A stretch of DNA of 8,127 nucleotides from Chitinophagaceae bacterium (GTDB taxonomy: Bacteria; Bacteroidota; Bacteroidia; Chitinophagales; Chitinophagaceae). Location of the stretch: positions 1 through 8,127 of the forward strand of contig JAGOUF010000082.1 in the NCBI GenBank assembly GCA_018061385.1, in the 5' to 3' direction. A program made the translations under genes and the position numbers. The notes beneath the pieces were generated by a model. The model had not been told where the DNA came from. It did not search any database and was given only the letters and a program-made list of their open reading frames with translations. Shown here in pieces: positions 1 through 7,862 of the stretch (position 1 is the first letter of the stretch; every line of letters starts with the position of its first letter).

Positions 1-2738
1 GATACTTTTACAAAAAAAGAACTGTTAGCAGGTAATATATAGGATGCTGGAATTGGATTAACTGTACTATAACTTCCTATTTGTGGATTTCTCACATAAA
101 AACTATTTCCACTAATATTACTTGCTGCAGTTAATACTGCACCAATATCAACGGCTGACGGATATGGATTTCCCACTAAATTAAAACCTTGAGAAGCTCC
201 TGTACCTGCATCGGAAAGTGCAATGTTTACATTCCCAGTATTAATTGAACCTACCATATCTAACACCACTTCATTGGGTGTATAAGTTCCACCTGTTAAT
301 GAATTGGTTTGATTTTTAGAACCCCGAACCAATACAATTATTCCTTTTCCATTTTGCCAACTAGCTGTATTTGCACTTGTAAAAGGAGTCCAGCCTCCAT
401 CTAAAGAAACATTCCCATTTGCATTGGCTGTATTAAAATAATAAGCACTTGGATTATTTGTTGTGGTTGACGTAAAGCCATTGACTCCTCCTCCTGTACC
501 AGTAATATCAATATTATCAGTTAACTGACTTAAAGGAATTGCAGTTATAAATGGATGAGCTAAAAAACGATACTTGCGAAACCCACCTGGAATATATTGT
601 TGTATAGTAACATTGTTAGCATTGTTTAAAGTACCTGTAATGGTAGTAATTGAAGCATTATCTGATGAGCTAGAAGCAGAAACACTTGATTGAAGTGTAA
701 CACTTTTACCAGTAAAATCTGTTACCCCTCCATTTATAGAAAAAGTAGTTCCACTTGCAAATATCGCTGATCCATTTAACGTTAAGTTATTACTACCTGT
801 AGACAATGTACCTGCGTCTACCGATAAAACACCAGCAATAGTAATATTGGTTGCCAATGTTTTTGTACCTGTACCTTCAACAATTAAATGATTGTAGGTT
901 GATGGTAATACACTTCCTACAGAAACGTTGGTTGCAGCTGAGTTGGTTGCTAGGTTTTGATTATTTCCACTATAAATAATTGTTCCATTATTGGTAAGCG
1001 TTGTACAATCAAAAGCTGTAGATGCTCCTTTAAATTCTAATACTGCACCATTGTCTATTTGAAGTGTACCCATTTTAGTAGCACTATTGTAAGTAATTGC
1101 TTGTGAACCTGCAACACCAGTCCAATTCCTCGAGCTGGTTAGCCTTGCTCCGTTTTTTATAATCAAGTTACCATTGCCAGTTGAGCTACCTACGTTAATT
1201 GAAGAATTGCCAATAACAATATTTCCACTTGATATGGTAATAGTTCTAAATTTTATTGCTGTACTTAATGTACCAATAGCATCTGCATTTAATGCAAACT
1301 CTACATAGTTTGTAGTTCCGCTACCTGTCCATTCGCCTGTATTTGTAATATTTCTAGTACCACCGATAAATTTCAACAACCCATTGGTAGATGTTGTAAC
1401 CATAGCACTTGCTAGTGTTGTTGTGCTTGTTTGTCCACTATAAAAGGAACCATCACTAATAGAAGACCCTATAACTGCTGAGCCTGTGTAAGCCCTTATT
1501 TTACCACTTACATTTACAATATTGTTTCCAATTGCTAAAACACCAGAAGTATTAAAATGTAAATCGTTACAATACGCATTGGCAATATCAACTGTAATAG
1601 TATGACCATTTTGTATATAAACATTGTTTAAGCTTGAAGGAATAGAAGAAGCTATAGACCAATTTCCTAAAGCATCCCTTACCTCCCAACTTGTTGCAGT
1701 ACCCCAAGTACCTGTTGTAGACGAACGATAATCAATTGCATTTACAATTAAAGTTTGAGAAACATAATTAGCAGGCATATAGATTGAATTGCCCATTTGA
1801 GATGCTGTAATAATTGTTGTGCCAGCACCTACTATATGAATATTTCCATTTACAATAGTTGCAACATTTGTATTTGAACTATTGTATTCTACACTTAAAC
1901 CAGAACTTGCAGTTGCACCAGGACTATAGTCTGCATCTCCAACAATTTTATTGGAAAGTGAATTAAAAGTGATTGTTTGTGGAGTAGTAGGTTGTGGTGT
2001 AGATGGATTTAAACTTAAATAATACTCGTAAGGTGTTACAAAAACACAATTTTCTGAAATTAAAAAATCAATTATTTGTGTAAACTGAGCTAATTCTGTT
2101 GCACCCCATAAATAAGGATGCCCTTGCAATACCATATAGTTTGTATAACTTGTTTTATACAAATTATAGTTGGTAAGAAAATAGTTATACTCTGGATTAC
2201 CAGTACCATTTTCCATATTTACTCTATTGGTTAAATTAAGAACTGCACTGCCTGGAGCAGGGTCGTTAAACATAGTAACCTTATAGTTTCCATTTTCTTC
2301 AATTACTCTATTTGAGATGGTATCGTTGTGATTATAAGGTGCCCCGAATGAACGCATTTGTAAGCGTAAATAATTTTTCATCACCACATCTGCTGAGTCG
2401 AAGTGCCATTTTTGATACGCATAACTTGTACCACTAAACTCAGGATTAATATGATCGAACCCATGGTGCCAAACTTCCAATAATTTTTCGTTATTTAAAT
2501 TAGTTGCATTTAAATAAGGAGCTAATACACTTAATGCACTTGCATCAAACTTTGTAGAAACAGCTCCAATAGTAGCTTTAATTTTTTTTGAAAGTATATA
2601 GTCTAGTGTACTACCTCCAGTACATAGGTTATTCTTTACTATAAAATCGTCTAGCTTAAGAATAACTTTTGTTTGTGCATATGAAGAGTGTAAACAAAAT
2701 ATTGTTAAACAAACAAGTAGTATTCGAACTTTTTTCAT
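1..2738 (-). CDS. Secreted multidomain protein with N-terminal polysaccharide deacetylase-like domain (3' end off window)
   Basis: The frame stays open from the ATG at 2738 to base 1, giving 912 visible residues without a stop; the C-terminus is missing. Residues 1-22 form a signal peptide ending SYAQ. Residues 24-245 look like a divergent NodB/polysaccharide deacetylase domain. KLDDF (D30, D31) matches the first motif, HHGFDH (H92, H96) fits the metal-binding HxxxH, FGAPYN (131-136) fits the third motif, and LQGHPYLW (H207) fits the late His motif. A Pro/Thr linker leads to an Ig-like/MBG-type module (about 254-333). Next come a G8-like segment starting TGTWGTATSW and a long Gly/Asn/Ser/Thr-rich beta-repeat region (about 340-715). 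The last part (FRKYRFLAHPF, then NLVGNPYPS) is common in large Bacteroidota surface proteins. A T9SS sorting tail is expected beyond the edge but not seen. The start lies 13 bases after the preceding stop, so the gene is probably last or near-last in the operon. Removal of acyl groups from a polyuronate is inferred, not shown. The G8-like and repeat parts could instead be for adhesion. Confidence 0.85.
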   Translation of the reverse strand, partial: MKKVRILLVCLTIFCLHSSYAQTKVILKLDDFIVKNNLCTGGSTLDYILSKKIKATIGAVSTKFDASALSVLAPYLNATNLNNEKLLEVWHHGFDHINPEFSGTSYAYQKWHFDSADVVMKNYLRLQMRSFGAPYNHNDTISNRVIEENGNYKVTMFNDPAPGSAVLNLTNRVNMENGTGNPEYNYFLTNYNLYKTSYTNYMVLQGHPYLWGATELAQFTQIIDFLISENCVFVTPYEYYLSLNPSTPQPTTPQTITFNSLSNKIVGDADYSPGATASSGLSVEYNSSNTNVATIVNGNIHIVGAGTTIITASQMGNSIYMPANYVSQTLIVNAIDYRSSTTGTWGTATSWEVRDALGNWSIASSIPSSLNNVYIQNGHTITVDIANAYCNDLHFNTSGVLAIGNNIVNVSGKIRAYTGSAVIGSSISDGSFYSGQTSTTTLASAMVTTSTNGLLKFIGGTRNITNTGEWTGSGTTNYVEFALNADAIGTLSTAIKFRTITISSGNIVIGNSSINVGSSTGNGNLIIKNGARLTSSRNWTGVAGSQAITYNSATKMGTLQIDNGAVLEFKGASTAFDCTTLTNNGTIIYSGNNQNLATNSAATNVSVGSVLPSTYNHLIVEGTGTKTLATNITIAGVLSVDAGTLSTGSNNLTLNGSAIFASGTTFSINGGVTDFTGKSVTLQSSVSASSSSDNASITTITGTLNNANNVTIQQYIPGGFRKYRFLAHPFITAIPLSQLTDNIDITGTGGGVNGFTSTTTNNPSAYYFNTANANGNVSLDGGWTPFTSANTASWQNGKGIIVLVRGSKNQTNSLTGGTYTPNEVVLDMVGSINTGNVNIALSDAGTGASQGFNLVGNPYPSAVDIGAVLTAASNISGNSFYVRNPQIGSYSTVNPIPASYILPANSSFFVKV

Positions 2739-2751
2739 GTCTTAGTTTTAA

Positions 2752-4383
2752 TTAATAACTTACCAATAAGGTTTTTTCACCAATTTGCTCCCCTTTACTA
2801 AACAATTGAACGTGATAGAATCCTTTGACCAATTGATTGATGGGCAACTCGAAACTTTTCTTCAATACTTTTACTTTGTTTAATGTTTTACCAACAGCAT
2901 CAATTAGTATAATAAATGTATCGTCTGATGGAGTTTCCTCCAACTCTACTCTAACAAAACTCTTTGCAGGATTTGGATAAATATTGATTGTTGCTTTACT
3001 CTTAAACTCAATTCGTATTGTTGGTGAAATTTCATAACTATTATCAACATCTACTACTTTAATTCTAAAAAAATATTTCCCACTTTTTAAACTGTTTTTT
3101 ATAAAACTATATTCATATTTTTTTGATGCTTCAATTATTCCAATTGTTGAAAACAGTATTCCGTCGGTACTATACTCAACTTCATATTTTTTTACATTCA
3201 CTTCTTGGGCAACTTTCCAAATTAGTTTCACTTGTTCATTTTGTTGAACTGCATTAAAAGAAAGAATTGTTACTGGCAAAGCGGATTGAGTAGTAGCATT
3301 TACAACTGAAGTATAAATACTGTTACCTGCTGGGTTAGTAGATTTAATTCTATAATAATACGTTATATTTGGGTTTAATCCATTTCTGCTAAAGCTTGTA
3401 CTATTTGCTAAACTTGTATTAATAACCGACCAACCACTTGTGCCGTTTAGAGATTCTTCTACAACAAATGTGGTTTCATTGTTTGAGTTATCTGTCCATT
3501 GCAAATTAATTTGTGATGCCGATACTGCTAGAGCTTGCAAGTTGCTTGGTGCAAAAGGAATAGTACCCTCATAAATTGAAAAAGAAGCAAAACGAATTGA
3601 ATCGTCTCTTAGCTGGCTAGCACTATTTAAACTTCTGTAAATTCCCCATTTGGGGCGAACAAAACTATTGTCGGCACGAAAGGTTAAAATATTGTTGTTT
3701 GAATAACTAAGTAAAACTGCCCCATCGCTTATTCTATTAATGGCAATTGAATAAGTGCCATTGGTACCAAACTTTATTTGTTCTGTTACTTCAACCCAAG
3801 TACCTAAAAATAGCGATAAGTTTACTGTAGCTAAATTGGTATTGTTTGATGATGTTGCATCTACATATATTAACTGCAATGTGTTAGTTGTACCAGCTCT
3901 TGGAGTAAGGGTAAAAATAGGATCATCATCATCTCCTCCAACTGCTTTTATTTGATGAATGTGAGTAAAATTGGCAGATGGCTGAAAGCCTGACGGAAGT
4001 CTAAATTTCCATTTATAGGTTACAGTTTCACCAATAGTAGCTTTTAAATTTGCTGGAGAAGACTCATACGTTTTAATTTCTACTCGTTGCCTATCAAAAT
4101 TAATGCACCGATCATTGTCCTCATTTACATGAGAGTAGAATTCAAATACATTTTGATTTAGAGTTGCATCAAAAACCTCAGCAATATGTCTACCAAATGC
4201 TGCATGATTACCACATTGTTCTGGAGCTTCTACAGCTGTATAACCTGGTGCTAAAACACTATTAATTAATTCATAAGTATTGCCCGGACCATTCGCTTCC
4301 AAAACAATTTGAGCACTTGCTTGATTATAACAAAAAATTGCAAGTAAGCAAGAACTATAATATGCAAGTAGTTTTTGTTTCAT
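2752..4383 (-). CDS. T9SS-secreted jelly-roll polysaccharide lyase-like protein with FN3 domain
   Basis: This 543-residue protein has a signal peptide (1-25, ending ASAQ) and a beta-rich domain at about 26-272. That domain carries three motifs resembling those of beta-jelly-roll lyases (PL7, PL13, PL20 and heparin lyase I-like). RQRVEIK (98-104) resembles the RSELR strand, THIHQIKA (140-147) resembles the QIH catalytic strand, and KWGIYR (245-250) resembles the KxGxY strand. H141 or H143, Q144, R100 and Y249 are candidate active-site residues. An acidic loop GGDDDDP (149-155) follows the His strand. A fibronectin type III domain spans about 277-366. A Bacteroidota interdomain module spans 369-460, and a type A T9SS sorting domain starting IYPNPAK spans 464-543. 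So the protein should be exported and surface-anchored or released. It starts 2 bases after the PL6 stop and 13 bases before the deacetylase-like gene. Beside PL6, PL17 and KdgF genes, a uronate polymer is the likely target. I cannot assign a numbered PL family, and a non-catalytic carbohydrate-binding role is possible. Confidence 0.85.
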   Translation of the reverse strand: MKQKLLAYYSSCLLAIFCYNQASAQIVLEANGPGNTYELINSVLAPGYTAVEAPEQCGNHAAFGRHIAEVFDATLNQNVFEFYSHVNEDNDRCINFDRQRVEIKTYESSPANLKATIGETVTYKWKFRLPSGFQPSANFTHIHQIKAVGGDDDDPIFTLTPRAGTTNTLQLIYVDATSSNNTNLATVNLSLFLGTWVEVTEQIKFGTNGTYSIAINRISDGAVLLSYSNNNILTFRADNSFVRPKWGIYRSLNSASQLRDDSIRFASFSIYEGTIPFAPSNLQALAVSASQINLQWTDNSNNETTFVVEESLNGTSGWSVINTSLANSTSFSRNGLNPNITYYYRIKSTNPAGNSIYTSVVNATTQSALPVTILSFNAVQQNEQVKLIWKVAQEVNVKKYEVEYSTDGILFSTIGIIEASKKYEYSFIKNSLKSGKYFFRIKVVDVDNSYEISPTIRIEFKSKATINIYPNPAKSFVRVELEETPSDDTFIILIDAVGKTLNKVKVLKKSFELPINQLVKGFYHVQLFSKGEQIGEKTLLVSY

Positions 4384-4385
4384 AC

Positions 4386-6539
4386 TTATTTGGCAACAAG
4401 AATAACTTGTTGCTGAATGATTTGATTTTGTTGAATGAACTGAATTATATAATTCCCATTAGCCCAATTGCTCGTATTAATTTGTATACTCGATGAAGTT
4501 GGCTGAATGGTTTTAATTAACAACCCAATACTGTTGAACACTTGAAGGGTTGAATTTTTATACTCACTATTGTTTAATTGAATATTCACCAACTCCTTTG
4601 CTGGATTTGGAAATACTTGAAATGCTTTTGTTGTATTAACTGGAAAAAATACAATATTTGAATATGTATAACTGCCATCTGCATCTACAATCTTGAGTCT
4701 AAACTGTGTGTACAATTGAATATTGTTTTCTAAAATAAACTGGTATTGATTGTTGCTTGTTGCTTTAACTGACGCAACTGAAGTGTATGCTTGATTAGCA
4801 TTAGTTGCTTGAACAATATATTCATTTACATTGATTTCATTTGCTACCTTCCAATTAAGCACAATAGATTTTGAGACACGATTTCCTGTAAAAGAAACAA
4901 TACGAACTGGCAAAATAATATTTGGTTTACCTGCACCAACTAAAGTTGAATCTAATGGATAACTGGTTATAGTGCCAGTGCCATTTATTTCATTGCAACC
5001 TACATCATAAGTAGCAGAACGGTTTTGGCCAATTGCATCAATCCCATTTAATAAAGATGTATAGTTTGAAGTATTTGCAGATGCATCTTGAACCAATGAA
5101 GGAGGGGGCAATATTCCATTTACTCTACTACCAAAACTGAGTGTATTACTAGTAAACCCAGCAGTTGGACTTAAACCAGCACCATTTGGAGCATTATATA
5201 TATTGCCTTCGGCAGAATAAGTTAGTGAAGTGTTAGATGATTCCTTGTAAGCGGCTTGACCCGTAGTCATTTTGATTAAGTTATTAGAAACCTGAATACC
5301 TTTTGGCTGAAAAGTATTGCTTCCACCATCGGTAAAACCCAAAACAATTCCACCACCACCACTACAATTAACAATTGTATTGTAGGCGACTATACAACTA
5401 TCGGCAGGAAAATATCCTGAAGCCTTACTTGATGTAGTTGTATCTGTGGTAGATGTTAAACCATTGTATAAAATAATTGGGCAACGTAGCGATGTTAAAC
5501 TGTTTTTGTTACCCAGCAACCCTTCAAAATAGTTGTTATACACTTTATGCCCTTTGTCAATTAATCTAACTCCATAGGATCTTGTTACACTTGAATTATT
5601 CACTATAAAAAAGTTCCCATAAATACTGCAATATCGTCCATGCCTCATTGTCATTCCACCATAACAATTCATAAAGGTGTTATACCTATATGTATTGAAA
5701 TTGGTTTTGTTAGATATAATTTCAGGCTCTACTTGAGTGCAATCTTCAAATAAATTGTACTCTACAATGTTGTATCCATTTGACCTTGAAACTGAACTTG
5801 TACCCAAACGCATACTCTCTCCACCATTGGCTCCTTGATATCCTCTCCCTTTAAAATAATTTGAATCTATAAGATGTAGTGTGGTTGTAGATTTTTGAGG
5901 ATAAGTATTGTTATCGTACCAAACAACTACAGTTGCACCTGCATTGGCTTTGTTGATAAAAGTACAATGATCTACTCTATTGTTTGTTCCATATAAGGAT
6001 ACCCATTTGTTATCAGTATCTGGGCTAGTGCCAGCAACAGAACCTGTAGAGTCGCTATTGTAACTATCAATGGTAATATTGTTAAGTCTGCAATAGCTTG
6101 CTGCAGTACCAGACGAGTTACGAAATTGTATAACATCGGTTGTTCCAGAGTTACCTGACGCAAATCTGAATCCAGTTATTAAAATTCGTTTACCAGAAAA
6201 TTGCAAATAAGTACTACCTGTAAATGTTACACCATTAAAGGTTTGTGCTTTTAAAACAATCCATGTACTAGTACTTGTTCCTTTAGTGTTTGTAAAATTA
6301 ATTTGTCCAAAACTATATGTGCCATTGGCAACAATAACAGTATCGCCAGGTTGAGCATTTGTCATACGAGTTTGCAAATCTGTTTTCGTAGAAACCAAAT
6401 AATTGGTTGCATTTACTTGGCAAGTGCAAGAAAAAACAATGCTTATTAGCAATACTATTGAACGGTGCTGCAACACATCTGCCAAATACTTGCAATGCAT
6501 CTTGTTTAATACAATAATATTTCTTTTGAACAGGTACAT
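4386..6539 (-). CDS. PL6-family polysaccharide lyase (chondroitinase B / alginate lyase type), T9SS-secreted
   Basis: This 717-residue lyase should cleave a uronate polymer by beta-elimination outside the cell; alginate is favoured by the neighbours. Residues 45-540 form a parallel beta-helix of the chondroitinase B family. EPEIISNK holds E271, E273 and K278, and MTMRHG holds R299 and H300. As I recall the Pedobacter chondroitinase B numbering (E243, E245, K250, R271, H272), every one is offset by exactly 28, so calcium ligands and the Lys/Arg catalytic pair appear intact. NGGESMRLG (238-246) probably gives a further calcium ligand, and GVRLIDKGHKVYNNYFEG (323-340) is another family signature. 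An interdomain module (544-632) and a T9SS sorting domain starting VFPNPAK (638-717) follow. The start overlaps the esterase stop as TAATG, suggesting coupling. That start gives an unusually long n-region before the hydrophobic core, so M14 (6500) is an alternative that yields a more normal signal peptide. Chondroitin or dermatan specificity cannot be excluded from sequence alone. Confidence 0.93.
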   Translation of the reverse strand: MYLFKRNIIVLNKMHCKYLADVLQHRSIVLLISIVFSCTCQVNATNYLVSTKTDLQTRMTNAQPGDTVIVANGTYSFGQINFTNTKGTSTSTWIVLKAQTFNGVTFTGSTYLQFSGKRILITGFRFASGNSGTTDVIQFRNSSGTAASYCRLNNITIDSYNSDSTGSVAGTSPDTDNKWVSLYGTNNRVDHCTFINKANAGATVVVWYDNNTYPQKSTTTLHLIDSNYFKGRGYQGANGGESMRLGTSSVSRSNGYNIVEYNLFEDCTQVEPEIISNKTNFNTYRYNTFMNCYGGMTMRHGRYCSIYGNFFIVNNSSVTRSYGVRLIDKGHKVYNNYFEGLLGNKNSLTSLRCPIILYNGLTSTTDTTTSSKASGYFPADSCIVAYNTIVNCSGGGGIVLGFTDGGSNTFQPKGIQVSNNLIKMTTGQAAYKESSNTSLTYSAEGNIYNAPNGAGLSPTAGFTSNTLSFGSRVNGILPPPSLVQDASANTSNYTSLLNGIDAIGQNRSATYDVGCNEINGTGTITSYPLDSTLVGAGKPNIILPVRIVSFTGNRVSKSIVLNWKVANEINVNEYIVQATNANQAYTSVASVKATSNNQYQFILENNIQLYTQFRLKIVDADGSYTYSNIVFFPVNTTKAFQVFPNPAKELVNIQLNNSEYKNSTLQVFNSIGLLIKTIQPTSSSIQINTSNWANGNYIIQFIQQNQIIQQQVILVAK

Positions 6540-6541
6540 TA
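6537..6541 (-). other. TAATG stop-start overlap (translational coupling site)
   Basis: The esterase stop TAA (6541-6539) shares its last A with the ATG (6539-6537) of the PL6 lyase. Such overlaps usually mean that one ribosome terminates and re-initiates. It favours this ATG over the internal one at 6500, although the resulting signal peptide is long. The stretch before it is A/T-rich with no purine-rich Shine-Dalgarno sequence, as is normal in Bacteroidota. Confidence 0.6.
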
Positions 6542-7426
6542 TTTGAAAATATTTATACCTTTTAAGAAATTTTCCATTTGTTTAAACAAATCGTCGTTTT
6601 GCTCTTTGGTAAATTTGCCATGCAACCCACCAGGTACAGTAATAAATTGGCTTGTTGCACCAACTTCGTCAAACTTTTTCTTTAGAGCAACAGACTGCTC
6701 ATAAGGAACTGTTGGATCTGAATCGCCATGAATAATTAAAGTTGGGGGGCTTGTTTTTTTAACATAATAAATTGGTGAAACTGATTTAGCAAAAACCTCA
6801 TCTTTTGCTTTATCTCCTAACCATTGTGTTGCAGAAGAACTTGTTTTGTGAATACCATAAGCCCAATCCCAAACATCTACAATGCCATACTTATCTATAA
6901 TTGCAACTATGGTATAATCTTTTACTTTTTTATAGTCGCCATCAAACTTATTATCGTTTTGTAATAATCCAGCCATTAATGCTAAATGCCCTCCAGCACT
7001 ACCTCCCATAATTACAATTTTGTGAGGATTAACATTTAACTCTTTTGCATGTTTTACAACATATAAAATTGCACCTCTAACATCTTCAATTGCAGCAGGA
7101 GCTGTGGCTTTGCCAGTTAATCTGTAGCCAATATTGCCTACAGCAAAACCCATCTTAAAGAACGCATTAAATCCACCTTGTGAATCTTTTGTTCCATTTT
7201 TCCAACCACCTCCATGTATGTTAAATATAATGGGAGTTGGTTCCTTTGATGTTGGATTGAAATAAATATCTTCCATGCCTTTCCAATCGCCTATCACACT
7301 ATAAACTTCATCAATTTTAGCTTCATACCCTTTAGGTATTTTAACTACTTTTTTAACAGCAGTATCTGTTTGAGCAGAAAGATGAAAAGCTAAAAATAGT
7401 GATGCTATAAAAAATATTTTTTTCAT
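6539..7426 (-). CDS. Exported alpha/beta-hydrolase esterase (acetylesterase/BD-FAE-like)
   Basis: This 295-residue protein has a signal peptide (1-19, HLSAQ) without a lipobox Cys, so it is probably periplasmic. It has no T9SS tail. The alpha/beta-hydrolase fold is complete. HGGGW (71-75) is the oxyanion-hole motif, GGSAGG (141-146) is the nucleophile elbow with Ser143, HGDSDPTVP (233-241) supplies Asp237, and GGLHG (266-270) supplies His269. The HGGGW form and length fit the BD-FAE/carboxylesterase-type group found in many carbohydrate loci, where members remove acetyl or feruloyl groups from sugars. Here, between KdgF and PL6, deacylation of uronate oligosaccharides is a reasonable inference, but the acyl group and substrate are not determined. 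It is separated from the upstream cupin by 60 bases containing a terminator-like hairpin and overlaps the PL6 start by one base. A peptidase-like role for this fold is possible but less likely from the context. Confidence 0.9.
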   Translation of the reverse strand: MKKIFFIASLFLAFHLSAQTDTAVKKVVKIPKGYEAKIDEVYSVIGDWKGMEDIYFNPTSKEPTPIIFNIHGGGWKNGTKDSQGGFNAFFKMGFAVGNIGYRLTGKATAPAAIEDVRGAILYVVKHAKELNVNPHKIVIMGGSAGGHLALMAGLLQNDNKFDGDYKKVKDYTIVAIIDKYGIVDVWDWAYGIHKTSSSATQWLGDKAKDEVFAKSVSPIYYVKKTSPPTLIIHGDSDPTVPYEQSVALKKKFDEVGATSQFITVPGGLHGKFTKEQNDDLFKQMENFLKGINIFK

Positions 7427-7445
7427 CAGTATATATTAAAATATC

Positions 7446-7477
7446 AAAAAAATGGGGTGCTAATAATAATTAACCCC
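7446..7477 (-). terminator. Terminator-like hairpin with T-run between cupin and esterase genes
   Basis: On the minus strand GGGGT (7477-7473) pairs with ACCCC (7458-7454). A second helix TAAT/ATTA stacks inside it, with a two-base bulge (GC) and a four-base loop. The stem is followed by A and then seven T residues (7452-7446). This is the classical shape of an intrinsic terminator read right to left. It sits after the cupin stop and about 20 bases before the esterase ATG. I see no TAnnTTTG-type Bacteroidota promoter between it and the esterase, so partial read-through (attenuation) or RNA-end stabilisation is more likely than full separation. The GC-paired part is only five pairs, so strength is uncertain. 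Confidence 0.6.
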
Positions 7478-7486
7478 CAAAACAAT

Positions 7487-7831
7487 CTATGATTTTGTAG
7501 GAAGAAAATCTTCTCTTAGTGGGCTAAATACATCAAGTAAAACACCCGGTTCAATACATGTTATACCATGTAATATGTGAGGTAAAACATAATAAGCATC
7601 GCCTGTAGTAATACGTTTTGTTTCGTCGCCAATCGTCATATCAAATAAACCACTTTCTACATAAGTTACTTGACTATGATGATGTTCATGCATGGCACCA
7701 ATGGCACCTGCTTCAAACTTTACTTTTACCAACATTATTTTATCATCGTATCCTAACATTTGGCGTTGAATGCCGTTACCTAAATCTTGCCAAGGAGTTT
7801 CTGTTGCAATTTGAAAAGCTGCTGTATTCAT
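7487..7831 (-). CDS. kdgF: KdgF-type cupin (unsaturated uronate ring-opening)
   Basis: This 114-residue single-domain cupin has no signal peptide, so it is cytoplasmic. Cupin motif 1 is HEHHHSQVTYVESG (48-61), with metal ligands probably H48, H50 and Q54. Motif 2 is GDAYYVLPHILHG (77-89), with H88. The C-terminal DVFSPLREDF (100-109) carries D100 and R106, matching the Asp/Arg pair, six residues apart, that I recall as important in KdgF. Family members turn the 4,5-unsaturated monouronates released by pectin or alginate lyases into the linear keto form (5-keto-4-deoxyuronate/DEH), which is then reduced and phosphorylated. Length fits the family. It starts 31 bases after the stop of the PL17-like gene, whose product would be its substrate. 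Small cupins are hard to tell apart by sequence alone, but the tail motif and neighbours make this call strong. The ATG at 7831 is the natural start for the fold; no Shine-Dalgarno sequence is seen. Confidence 0.88.
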   Translation of the reverse strand: MNTAAFQIATETPWQDLGNGIQRQMLGYDDKIMLVKVKFEAGAIGAMHEHHHSQVTYVESGLFDMTIGDETKRITTGDAYYVLPHILHGITCIEPGVLLDVFSPLREDFLPTKS

Positions 7832-7862
7832 AATTAATTTGTTATTATTGGTTACTACTATT

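Noticed and set aside
3755..3955. Plus-strand open frame of 66 codons
   Set aside because: It lies wholly inside the jelly-roll gene on the opposite strand; the product has no recognisable domain and is best explained as a shadow.
5972..6163. Minus-strand open frame of 63 codons inside the PL6 gene
   Set aside because: It is out of frame with a strongly supported lyase and has no domain or independent start context.
6420..6429. Possible lipobox (FSC at residues 36-38) in the PL6 protein
   Set aside because: The residue before Ser is Phe, which is poor for a lipobox, and the protein carries a T9SS sorting tail, so signal peptidase I cleavage near VNA is more likely.
6313..6495. Minus-strand open frame of 60 codons at the start of the PL6 gene
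   Set aside because: It is an alternate frame of the signal-peptide and early helix region of the lyase; its Cys and aromatic richness is typical of a shadow.
7618..7833. Plus-strand open frame of 71 codons over the cupin
   Set aside because: It is antisense to a clear KdgF cupin, and its His-rich look merely reflects the opposite strand.
7832..7862. Possible promoter between the PL17-like gene and the cupin
   Set aside because: The 31 bases contain no TAnnTTTG-type box in the right direction and look like a simple intergenic spacer.
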